DNA of 64,000 nt, taken from assembly GCF_001652275.1 (NCBI RefSeq), contig NZ_LVZK01000001.1, positions 1,364,001 to 1,428,000 of the forward strand, read 5' to 3'. Of this stretch, positions 50,431 to 58,481 are shown in pieces; within the stretch, counting starts at the first letter, position 1, and each line of letters begins with the position of its first letter. Under the pieces are notes generated by a model. The model saw only the letters and a program-made list of their open reading frames with translations. It ran no database searches and was not told where the DNA came from. This stretch comes from Peptidiphaga gingivicola (GTDB lineage: Bacteria > Actinomycetota > Actinomycetes > Actinomycetales > Actinomycetaceae). Made by a program: the position numbers and the translations under genes.

Positions 50431-53400
50431 CTAGCTTCTTGCGAGCGCGCGCATTGAGCGCAGCACGACGACGAGCGAGGCGAGGGAGGCTTCCTGTGAG
50501 TCGGCCAGCGCGGCGGTCGCCTCAATGGCCCGCTTCGAGCCGGGGCGTTCGCCGAGCCACGTTGCGACCCGATCGGCGCTCTGCTCCGTGTCCGCGAGTA
50601 TGCGCTCGGTAAGAGCCACCGCCGCTGCACGCAAATCGGCCTCCGTGGCCGACTGCGCCGTGGCCGTCCACACGTCGGTCACCGGAAGCGCGGCGTCGAG
50701 TTCGAGCAGTCTGCCGATCGAAAATCGACCGTAGACGTCGAACATGACACGCAAGACCTCGCCGGGATCCTCGCCTGTGCGAGAGGCGGTGTCGATCGCG
50801 TCCATAAGCGCCGTGGCTTTTGCCAGATCGGAGAAGACGGCGGCCAGCGGCTCGGGGACGCCCACGGCCGCGGCCTCCTCGATCTCCCGCGAACGCCTGT
50901 TCAGATCGGGTTCCGCGAGAAATGCGTCGAGGCGTCCGATCCACTCGCCGACGGCGGCGAATCGTTCCACTGTGTCGCCTATGGGCGCGGCCGGCGCCTG
51001 GATGAGCCAGCGGACGGCGGCGTCGAGCGTGCGTCTGAAGCCGAGGCAGAGCTTGGTCTGGGCCTGGGCGGGGATGCGGTTGTCGAGGGCCTGGACGGCG
51101 TCGGTGAATCCGGCCAGGTCAAGGATCTCCCGGGCGGCGGCAAAGGCGCGCGCGACGTCTTCGACCGTGGCCTGGGTGTCCTCGATCGCGCGGAGTGTGA
51201 AGGTCAGGCCGCCGCGGTTGACGATGGAATTCGCCACGGCGTTGGCGACAATCTGGCGGGCCAGGGGGTGGCTTGCCAGCCTGTCGGCGTAGGCTGCGGC
51301 GATTTGCGGCGGGAAGTAGGCGCGCAGGTCGCGGGCGAACCATTCGTCGTCGGGCAGGGAGGACTTTAGGAGGTCGTTTTTGAGGGCGATTTTCGTGTAG
51401 GCCGTCAGGACGGAGAATTCGGGGCTGGTCAGGCCGCGGTCGAGCGAAGAGGCGCGTTCGAGCAGGTCGGCGTCGCTGGGAAGGAACTCGAGGCGCCTGT
51501 CGAGGTCGCCGCGGTCTTCGAGGCAATGCATGAGGCGGATGTGTTCGTGCGCCATGGCCGGTCCGAGCGCCCGGGCGTTGCCGAGCAGGACGTTTTGCTC
51601 GTAGTTGTCGCGCAAGACGTGCGCGGCGACGTCGTCCGTGACGGAGACGAGGAGTTCGTCGCGCCCGGCGCCGGTCAGTTCTCCCGAGGCGACCAGCGGC
51701 GCGAGGAGGATCTTGATGTTGACCTCGTGGTCGGACGTGTCCACACCGGCCGAGTTGTCGATCGCATCGGTGTTGATCCGCACGCCGGCCAAGGCCGCCT
51801 CGATTCGCCCGCGTTGGGAGAATCCCAGGTTGCCTCCTTCGCCGACGACCGTGCATCGAAGGTCGGCGCCGTTGACGCGGACGGCGTTGTTGGACGGATC
51901 CCCGATTTGTTCGTGGGTCTCGTCGCTGGCCTTGACGTATGTTCCGACCCCTCCGTTGAACAGCAGGTCGACGGGGGCGGTGAGGATGGCGCGGACGGCC
52001 TCCGCCGGGGTGAAGGCCTCCACGGCCTCGTCGAGTCCGAGCCGCCGGCGAACCTCGGGGGAGACCGGAATGGATTTGGCCGATCGGGGCCACACCCCGC
52101 CGCCGGGGGAGATGGCCGAGGCGTCGTAGTCTGCCCACGAGGAACGCGGCAGCTCGAACAGACGCTTGCGCTCGGCGAAGGAGACCGCGGGGTCGGGGTC
52201 CGGGTCGAGGAAAATCGACCGATGGTCGAAGGCGGCCACCAGGCGGATGTGCTCGGACAGCAGCATGCCGTTTCCGAACACGTCGCCGGACATGTCGCCG
52301 ATGCCTACGGCCGTGAACTCCTCGGACTGGGTGTCGATCCCGAGTTCGCGGAAGTGCCGCTTGACCGACTCCCACGCCCCGCGGGCTGTGATTCCCATCT
52401 TCTTGTGGTCGAACCCGGCCGAACCGCCGGAGGCGAAGGCGTCGCCCAACCAGAACCCGTAGGCGCGCGAGACGGAGTTGGCGATGTCGGAGAACGTCGC
52501 GGTTCCTTTGTCCGCCGCGACGACGAGGTACGTGTCGTCGCCGTCGTAGCGGACCACTCCTTCGGGCGGGACGACCTTCCCGTCGACGAGGTTGTCCGTG
52601 ACGTCGAGCAGCGCGCCGATGAAAATCCGGTACGCCGCGATGCCTTCGGCCAGCCACGCGTCGCGGTCTGCGGCCGGATTGGGCAGGCGCTTGGCAAAGA
52701 AACCGCCCTTCGAGCCGGCCGGCACGATGACGGCGTTTTTGACCGTCTGGGCCTTGACCAGACCGAGGATCTCGGTGCGGAAATCCTCCCTGCGGTCCGA
52801 CCAGCGCAACCCGCCGCGGGCCACCGGGCCGAAACGCAGATGCACACCCTCCACGCGAGGCGAGTACACCCATATTTCGTATAGGGGCCGGGGCTCGGGA
52901 AGAAACCCGATTCGGCGCGGCTCGAGCTTGAAGGCGAGAGACGCAGCCCCGGGCAAATAGGCATTCGTGCGCACGATGGCGTCGATGACGGCGAGAAGTC
53001 CGTTGGCGATCCGCTCGTCGTCGAGGGACGCCGCCCTTCCGACGCCTTCGACCAGTGCCTCGCGCAGTTCGCGGGGATCGGCCGCGTTGCCTGGCTGGAA
53101 CCTGGCCTCAAAGTATTCGACGAAAGCCCTTGCCAGTTCGGGGTTTTTCACGAGGGACTTGCGCAGGTAGGTTCGCGAGAAGGGCAGGCCCGCCTGCCGC
53201 AGATAGCCGACAAGGGCGCGGAGAACGGCCACCTGGGATTTCACGAGTCCGGCTGAAAGCACGAGGGCGTTCAGCGAGTCCGATTCTATCTCGCCCGTCC
53301 ACGCCGCCGTCACGGCTTCGACGAATCGTTCGTCTGCGTCGGTCCAGCGTTCCGGGCTTTCGGCCCGCAAACCGAAGTCGAATATTTTGGCGTCGCCGAA

Positions 53401-54852
53401 GGCGTACGGGCGTTCGTCGGTGACGACGAGGTCGAAGTTCGAGAATATCGGCAGGATTCGGGTGAGCGAGACCTCTTCGCGCACGAAGGCCTTGAGGCGG
53501 CGGGCATCGGGGGATCCTTCGGGGGCGTAGAGTTCCAGCTCGAAGCCCCCGGTTTTGAGCTTCGCCAGCCGGGCGGCGTCGCGGGCGCCGGTTTCCGGCG
53601 TGTACTCCGTCTTATAGGCGGCAGGCACGAGGGAAAGGTCGGCGGCAGATTCGGCGGCGACGACGAAGCCCTCGTTCCAGTCGAGCGTGGCTCTGGCCAC
53701 GACACGGGCGAATTCTTCTTCGTCGACGTCGGTTTTCGCTCCGCACACGATGTAGCTCATGTAAGCAAGCGGGCCGGAGCTGACGTCGAGCTGCGTGTCG
53801 ATTTCGGAGCTGGCGAAGGTCTCTTCGACCAGCTGGGCGATCCGCGCGTGGGACTGCGCGGTGAAGTGCTCGCGGGGAGTGACCACCAAGCATGCGACTG
53901 CGCCGGGGAAGATGTCGGAGTGCAGGATCGTGGTGGTTCGCGACTGGGAGATGCGCGAGACGTCGGCGAGCAGGGCCTCGGGGCTCAGGAGCATGAGGAT
54001 GTCGCGAGGGTAGCTTTCGAGGATCTGGAGAAGGTCCTTGCCGGAATGCGAGTCGCGGGGGAGCCCGGAGGCGTCCATCACGGCGTTCGCCCGCGAGGCC
54101 GCAAGAGGCGTAGCCAGAACGGAGGACGCGTAGGTGTCGGCGGTCATGAGGCCGAAGATGATCGTGGGCCCCATTGCGAAGACGTCGATGTATGCGTTGC
54201 GATGCACGCTCGATCGGTAGCTCGACTTCGTGTGGATGAGCGTCGGCGCGAAGTGGCGGCTGGCGGCCTGCCGGGGAGAGATGGTGGCAAGATGTTCGAG
54301 CTGTTTGCGCAGATCCGGGTGTCTGGCGGCGAGGCCGAGCGCCTGCTCGCCGTCGAAGGCGCCCAGGATCGTGAACGATCCGTCGGCTATCCATTCGAGC
54401 GTCTCGCGGTCGTTTCCGGACAGCGTCGTCGCCGCTTTGCGCGCGAGCTCGGTCATTTCGGACCAATCGGCGACCGTCGCGTGGACGTCGCCGACGACGT
54501 CGTTGAGCGCGTCGAGGAGGGCGGCGTCGGGCGTCGGCGCAACGTCGACGGCAATCCACGATTCGCCGTCGATGACCGGGTGAAGCAGCCGGGTTACGGC
54601 GTAGCCGCAGGCCTTGATCGCGATGGAGACCGAGTCGACGAGAAAGGGGATGTCCTCGGTGACGCACAGGACGGTCGATCCCTCCAACGCCAGAGAGGTT
54701 CTGCCGTTGGCCTGTTCGGAGAGGCGCCGGTGGGCGGCGATCAGTTCGGAAAAATCCTCGTCGGCGAGGCTTGGATCGATGCGCTTGACGTGGTCCATGT
54801 AGGCTTGCACGACGTCGAATCCGCCGCCCGTTTCGGTGAGGTCGGTAGGCAT
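50431..54852 (-). CDS. gdh: NAD-specific glutamate dehydrogenase, large (180-kDa-class) type
   Basis: 1473 residues from ATG 54852 (AAGGAG seven nt upstream; a GTG at 54858 is too close to that site). It deaminates glutamate to 2-oxoglutarate with NAD. The N-terminal half is the regulatory region of ACT-like domains (TVLCVTEDIPFLVDSVSIAI); the catalytic core starts before residue 700 (GGLRWSDRREDFRTEILGLVKAQTVKNAVIVPAGSKGGF) and continues with the GIGDMSGDVFGNGM and ADLRCTVVGEGGNLGFSQRGRIE blocks. Members are usually about 1600 residues, so this one is on the short side, mostly at the N-terminus. Together with PutA it feeds proline carbon to 2-oxoglutarate. Confidence 0.95.
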   Translation of the reverse strand: MPTDLTETGGGFDVVQAYMDHVKRIDPSLADEDFSELIAAHRRLSEQANGRTSLALEGSTVLCVTEDIPFLVDSVSIAIKACGYAVTRLLHPVIDGESWIAVDVAPTPDAALLDALNDVVGDVHATVADWSEMTELARKAATTLSGNDRETLEWIADGSFTILGAFDGEQALGLAARHPDLRKQLEHLATISPRQAASRHFAPTLIHTKSSYRSSVHRNAYIDVFAMGPTIIFGLMTADTYASSVLATPLAASRANAVMDASGLPRDSHSGKDLLQILESYPRDILMLLSPEALLADVSRISQSRTTTILHSDIFPGAVACLVVTPREHFTAQSHARIAQLVEETFASSEIDTQLDVSSGPLAYMSYIVCGAKTDVDEEEFARVVARATLDWNEGFVVAAESAADLSLVPAAYKTEYTPETGARDAARLAKLKTGGFELELYAPEGSPDARRLKAFVREEVSLTRILPIFSNFDLVVTDERPYAFGDAKIFDFGLRAESPERWTDADERFVEAVTAAWTGEIESDSLNALVLSAGLVKSQVAVLRALVGYLRQAGLPFSRTYLRKSLVKNPELARAFVEYFEARFQPGNAADPRELREALVEGVGRAASLDDERIANGLLAVIDAIVRTNAYLPGAASLAFKLEPRRIGFLPEPRPLYEIWVYSPRVEGVHLRFGPVARGGLRWSDRREDFRTEILGLVKAQTVKNAVIVPAGSKGGFFAKRLPNPAADRDAWLAEGIAAYRIFIGALLDVTDNLVDGKVVPPEGVVRYDGDDTYLVVAADKGTATFSDIANSVSRAYGFWLGDAFASGGSAGFDHKKMGITARGAWESVKRHFRELGIDTQSEEFTAVGIGDMSGDVFGNGMLLSEHIRLVAAFDHRSIFLDPDPDPAVSFAERKRLFELPRSSWADYDASAISPGGGVWPRSAKSIPVSPEVRRRLGLDEAVEAFTPAEAVRAILTAPVDLLFNGGVGTYVKASDETHEQIGDPSNNAVRVNGADLRCTVVGEGGNLGFSQRGRIEAALAGVRINTDAIDNSAGVDTSDHEVNIKILLAPLVASGELTGAGRDELLVSVTDDVAAHVLRDNYEQNVLLGNARALGPAMAHEHIRLMHCLEDRGDLDRRLEFLPSDADLLERASSLDRGLTSPEFSVLTAYTKIALKNDLLKSSLPDDEWFARDLRAYFPPQIAAAYADRLASHPLARQIVANAVANSIVNRGGLTFTLRAIEDTQATVEDVARAFAAAREILDLAGFTDAVQALDNRIPAQAQTKLCLGFRRTLDAAVRWLIQAPAAPIGDTVERFAAVGEWIGRLDAFLAEPDLNRRSREIEEAAAVGVPEPLAAVFSDLAKATALMDAIDTASRTGEDPGEVLRVMFDVYGRFSIGRLLELDAALPVTDVWTATAQSATEADLRAAAVALTERILADTEQSADRVATWLGERPGSKRAIEATAALADSQEASLASLVVVLRSMRALARS

Positions 54853-54906
54853 GCTCACGCTCCTTCGTGTGTGACCCTTATAAAATACCCCAATCCGAGA
54901 CGAGGA

Positions 54907-56208
54907 TCACAGCTTGACTCTCAGTGTTTTTCGGGCGCGAGAAAGTTCCCGCGGCGAGTCGATCGCCAGCAACGCCGCGAGTTCGCCCGCCTTCTCCCAA
55001 CGGACGACGAGCCCCTCGGCCGTGTCGATGCGCTCGCCGCCGAGGAGGCCTTCGGCATTGAAGGCGTCTCCGACGCCGGAGGGGTCTTCGGCGGCGGGAG
55101 GCGGCCCGTCGGGCGTTCTGTCGGCGGGTCCCCGAGCGCCGTCGCCCCGCCCGGGAATATTGTCGGCGAGGCTCGGGATTGCCCCGACGAAGCCGATCTG
55201 TCTGCCGAACTGGGCGGAGAAGACCTCCGGCGGCGCCAAGAACCTGGGCGGCTTTCCGCGGCACACGGCCGCCGCCGTGAAAGCTCCGTCGGCGAGGGCC
55301 TTCGTCCAATGCCCGCCGTTCCGGGGGCCGTGCGGGGTGAGGGCGTCTGCGCAGTCTCCAACGGCGTACAGCCCTTCGACCGGTCGGCCGTCGCGAAGGA
55401 CTCGGGTCCACATGTCGGTGACGAGCGCGCCTCGGGCGCCGACGTCGACGGCGGGCTCGATCGCAGGAAAGCTCGGCGACGCGCCGGCGGCCTGCACGAG
55501 GACGCGCCGCTCCGGCGTCGACGGCCGATTGGGCGGCCGCGGCGTCTGCCCGCCCGACGACGCCGGCTCCCCGGTCGATCCCGGCTGCGAGCCCTCCGGA
55601 GGTTCTCCGCCGATCGGCCATTCTTGGCCGAGATGGAGGCTCACTCCGGCGTCGTTGAGCCAGCCGGACCACAGGCCGTCGACCGCGCCGCCGAAGGTGC
55701 GCCCGAGGACGTGGAGCGAAGATTCCCACAGGTGAACCTCGCAGACCGCGCTTGCAACCGAGGCGAGCTCGGTTCCGATCCACCCCGCTCCGACGATGTC
55801 CAGCCTGACGCCGGGCGCCAGCAAATCCGCGAGCCGCAGCGCATCGGCCGCCGTATGAAGGGCGAAGGCTCCGGGCACGCCGACCCGGGGCGAGCTTCCC
55901 GACGCGATGATCGCGGCGTCGACCGGCGTCTCGTCTACGAACCACGCTCCGTCGCCGCGCCGCAGCCCTTCGACGGGACGGGGAATGACGTCTGCGCCGA
56001 GGCTTGCGAGGTCGCCGAGCCCCTGGTCCGCCAGCGGGCGGACGGGATCGTCAAAGAGATTCTTGGACAGGGGAGGACGGTCGTAGGGCGGCCTGCCCTC
56101 GGCGTCCCAGGCGACGAGAGACCCGGCGAACCCCGCCTCGCGGAGCTCGGCCGCCGCGCGCAAGCCCGCCAATCCGGTTCCGACGATCCCGATGCGGTCG
56201 ATGTTCAT
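54907..56208 (-). CDS. FAD-dependent pyridine nucleotide-disulphide oxidoreductase (ferredoxin-reductase-like)
   Basis: 433 residues. FAD-binding IGIVGTGLAGLRAAAELREAG at the N-terminus, PPYDRPPLSKNLF typical of BphA4/rubredoxin-reductase-like enzymes, the NAD-binding LDIVGAGWIGTELASV and the second FAD motif LYAVGDCADALT. It likely transfers electrons from NAD(P)H to a ferredoxin or similar carrier; no partner gene is adjacent. Two Pro/Gly/Ser-rich inserts interrupt it (coding about 55500-55620 and 55085-55165). TAGCAT on the minus strand (56221-56216) stands 7 nt before ATG 56208, indicating a leaderless mRNA. Confidence 0.88.
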   Translation of the reverse strand: MNIDRIGIVGTGLAGLRAAAELREAGFAGSLVAWDAEGRPPYDRPPLSKNLFDDPVRPLADQGLGDLASLGADVIPRPVEGLRRGDGAWFVDETPVDAAIIASGSSPRVGVPGAFALHTAADALRLADLLAPGVRLDIVGAGWIGTELASVASAVCEVHLWESSLHVLGRTFGGAVDGLWSGWLNDAGVSLHLGQEWPIGGEPPEGSQPGSTGEPASSGGQTPRPPNRPSTPERRVLVQAAGASPSFPAIEPAVDVGARGALVTDMWTRVLRDGRPVEGLYAVGDCADALTPHGPRNGGHWTKALADGAFTAAAVCRGKPPRFLAPPEVFSAQFGRQIGFVGAIPSLADNIPGRGDGARGPADRTPDGPPPAAEDPSGVGDAFNAEGLLGGERIDTAEGLVVRWEKAGELAALLAIDSPRELSRARKTLRVKL

Positions 56209-56375
56209 GAGAACAATGCTAGAGCCGCCGGGCTCGTCAACGGGCGGAGCGGCCGCAGGCTTCGCTGAGCGGTCCGCATCCGGAGGGACGGCCGGCAGTC
56301 CGAAGCGGGACTGTGCCGATGCCCCGAGGCGTCCATGCCGAAAACTTGCAGTGGGACGGCCCGCGGCTTGCAAAA

Positions 56376-57878
56376 TCAGCCGCCGAGGGCCTCCTCGGAC
56401 TCGCGGACGTCGCTGGGAGTGCGAGAAAGGTCGGCGTCGACCGATTTCACTTTGGGGGAGCGGGTGGCGATCTTGTGGAAGGCCCACACTCCCAGGAAGA
56501 GGGGGAGGCCGATGTAGGACGACAGGAGCGTCGTGACGTCTAGGCCTTCTTTGGCGTCGAAAGCCTCGTAGCTCTGACCGACGATGACGATCGCGCACAT
56601 GGCCATCGCGAGCAGAGGCCCGGCCGGATACCATTTGGCCCGATAGGGCAGCTCGTCCAAGGAATGTCCCTGTGCGAGGAACGCTTTTCGGAATTTGTAA
56701 TGTGACCAGGCGACGCCCATCCAGGTTATGAATCCGGCCAGCCCGGACGCGCTGACGAGCCACGTGTAGGCTGCGCCGTCGCCGATCAGCGAAGAGACGA
56801 AGCACGCGGCGCCGATCGCCGCGGTGACCGCGAGTGCGGGAGCCGGAACGCCGCGCGAGTTCGTGCGTCCCAGGAAGGCGGGGGCGTTTCCCTGGCGCGA
56901 AAGGGCGTAGAGCATGCGCGTGGAGGCGTACAGGCCCGAGTTTCCGGCCGAGAGGATCGACGTGAGGATGACTGCGTTGATGACGGAAGCCGCCGCGGCG
57001 ATTCCCGCACGGTCGAAGACCAGGGTGAAAGGCGAATAGGCGACGTCGGTTTCGTCGTTGCGCAGGAGGTTCGGGTCCGTGTAAGAGACGAGGAATCCGA
57101 TGACCGCAATGGTCCCGATGTAAAAGAGCAGGATGCGCCAGAAGATCGTTCGTATCGCCTTCGGGACGGTCTGCTCGGGATTCTCTGTTTCGCCGGCGGC
57201 GACCGCCACCAGTTCCGTGCCCTGGAAGGAAAAGCCCGCGACCATGAAGATGGCGAGGATTCCCAGCCCCCCGTCGACGAATGGCGCCTCGCCTTTGGTC
57301 CAGTTCTCGAAGCCCGGCGATTTTCCTCCTATGATCCCGAAGATGATGAGGACCCCGAGCACCAGGAAGACGACGACGGTGACCACCTTGATGAGAGCAA
57401 ACCAGAACTCGCCCTCGCCGTAGGCGCGGGCCGAAAGGGCGTTGAGCAGGACGAGAAGCGTGAGGAATATCGCCGACCACATCCACCCCGGGGTGTGCGG
57501 GAACCAGAACTTCATAACGAGCGCGGCGGCCGCGAGCTCTGCGGCAACGGTGATCGCCCAGTTGAACCAGAAGTTCCACCCCGCGGCGAACCCGAAGCTA
57601 GGGCTGATGAAGCGGGTGCCGTACTCCCCGAACGAGCCGGCCACGGGAAGGTACGTGGACATCTCGCCGAGCGACTGCATGAGGAGGAACACCATGAGGC
57701 CGATGAGGCCGTAGGCGACGATCGCGCCGCCGGGGCCCGCCTGGGAGATCGTCTTGCCCGAGGCGAGGAACAGGCCGGTTCCGATCGCCCCGCCGATTGC
57801 GATCATCGTCAGGTGGCGGCTGTGCAGTCTGCGCTGCAGACGGTTGTCGTCGCTGCGCTCCAGAGGGTCTGAACTCAT
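56376..57878 (-). CDS. Amino-acid permease, lysine-permease (LysP) type
   Basis: 500 residues, 12 predicted helices, AAT/APC family. Features: LQRRLHSRHLTMIAIGGAIG at the start, AGWNFWFNWAITVAAEL, and particularly GFSFQGTELVAVAAGETENPEQ, SYTDPNLLRNDETDVAYSPFTLVF and SAGNSGLYASTRMLYAL, which follow E. coli LysP closely. It imports lysine or a related amino acid by proton symport. Start ATG 57878, in a 207-bp divergent spacer with a small membrane protein. A lysine/amino-acid role is probable, the exact substrate inferred. Confidence 0.88.
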   Translation of the reverse strand: MSSDPLERSDDNRLQRRLHSRHLTMIAIGGAIGTGLFLASGKTISQAGPGGAIVAYGLIGLMVFLLMQSLGEMSTYLPVAGSFGEYGTRFISPSFGFAAGWNFWFNWAITVAAELAAAALVMKFWFPHTPGWMWSAIFLTLLVLLNALSARAYGEGEFWFALIKVVTVVVFLVLGVLIIFGIIGGKSPGFENWTKGEAPFVDGGLGILAIFMVAGFSFQGTELVAVAAGETENPEQTVPKAIRTIFWRILLFYIGTIAVIGFLVSYTDPNLLRNDETDVAYSPFTLVFDRAGIAAAASVINAVILTSILSAGNSGLYASTRMLYALSRQGNAPAFLGRTNSRGVPAPALAVTAAIGAACFVSSLIGDGAAYTWLVSASGLAGFITWMGVAWSHYKFRKAFLAQGHSLDELPYRAKWYPAGPLLAMAMCAIVIVGQSYEAFDAKEGLDVTTLLSSYIGLPLFLGVWAFHKIATRSPKVKSVDADLSRTPSDVRESEEALGG

Positions 57879-58050
57879 CGTCGACCTTCCTCACTGTCGT
57901 TCTTGCATCCGGCCGTGCGCAGGTGCGTAGTGCCGGACTGCATACATGCGTACTGCGAAGCGAGTGTACGCGCGGGGAGAACGGCGTCCAAATGGCAAGG
58001 GCCCCGTGAGAGATGAATAACCTATGGTCAGTTTGGGGCCTTGTGCCCGT

Positions 58051-58085
58051 TTGAGAATGCCAAAGTGGCGGTTAAAGTTAAAACC
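58051..58085 (+). promoter_or_regulatory. Leaderless promoter of DUF3017-like gene
   Basis: TTGAGA (58051-58056), 16-bp spacer, TAAAGT (58073-58078), then 7 nt to ATG 58086 with no ribosome site. Confidence 0.6.
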
Positions 58086-58391
58086 ATGGGTGACAAAGAT
58101 CCGACGCGAGAAGTTCGCGTCCCGAAAGACGCCGTCTATGCCGCTGTCTTCGTCTCCCTCGCCGCCGTTGCGGCGTCCGCGTTCGTGTGGAGCAGCGTGG
58201 TGGCGTGCAGACTCCTCGCGGTTCTCGTCCTCGGCCACGCCTTGTGCAGAGTTTTCCTGCCCGACGGCGCGGTTCCGCGGGTGCGGCGTCGGCGGGCCGA
58301 CGCGATCATGGGAGTGTTGCTTGCACTCGGGCTCTGGTATCTCTCGGCTTGGGGCGCCACGCCTTCGGTCACCCTCGGCGCAAATCTGTGA
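58086..58391 (+). CDS. Small membrane protein, DUF3017-like
   Basis: 101 residues from ATG 58086. Three hydrophobic helices (AVYAAVFVSLAAVAASAFVW, VVACRLLAVLVLGHALCRVF, ADAIMGVLLALGLWYLSAW) with a basic RVRRRRAD loop before the last, the layout of actinobacterial DUF3017 proteins. Function unknown. Assignment is tentative because it rests on topology. Confidence 0.65.
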   Translation: MGDKDPTREVRVPKDAVYAAVFVSLAAVAASAFVWSSVVACRLLAVLVLGHALCRVFLPDGAVPRVRRRRADAIMGVLLALGLWYLSAWGATPSVTLGANL

Positions 58392-58481
58392 AAGGACCGG
58401 CCGCGTGCGCGAATGGGCGGGTTCGTTCCGCCCCGTTCGTGCCGGTGAGTCGATCCCTCGGCACAATGAAAGAAGAATCGT

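Noticed and set aside
53848-56268. 806-codon plus-strand frame across gdh and the FAD reductase
   Set aside because: Spans the promoter region between two real genes and has shadow composition.
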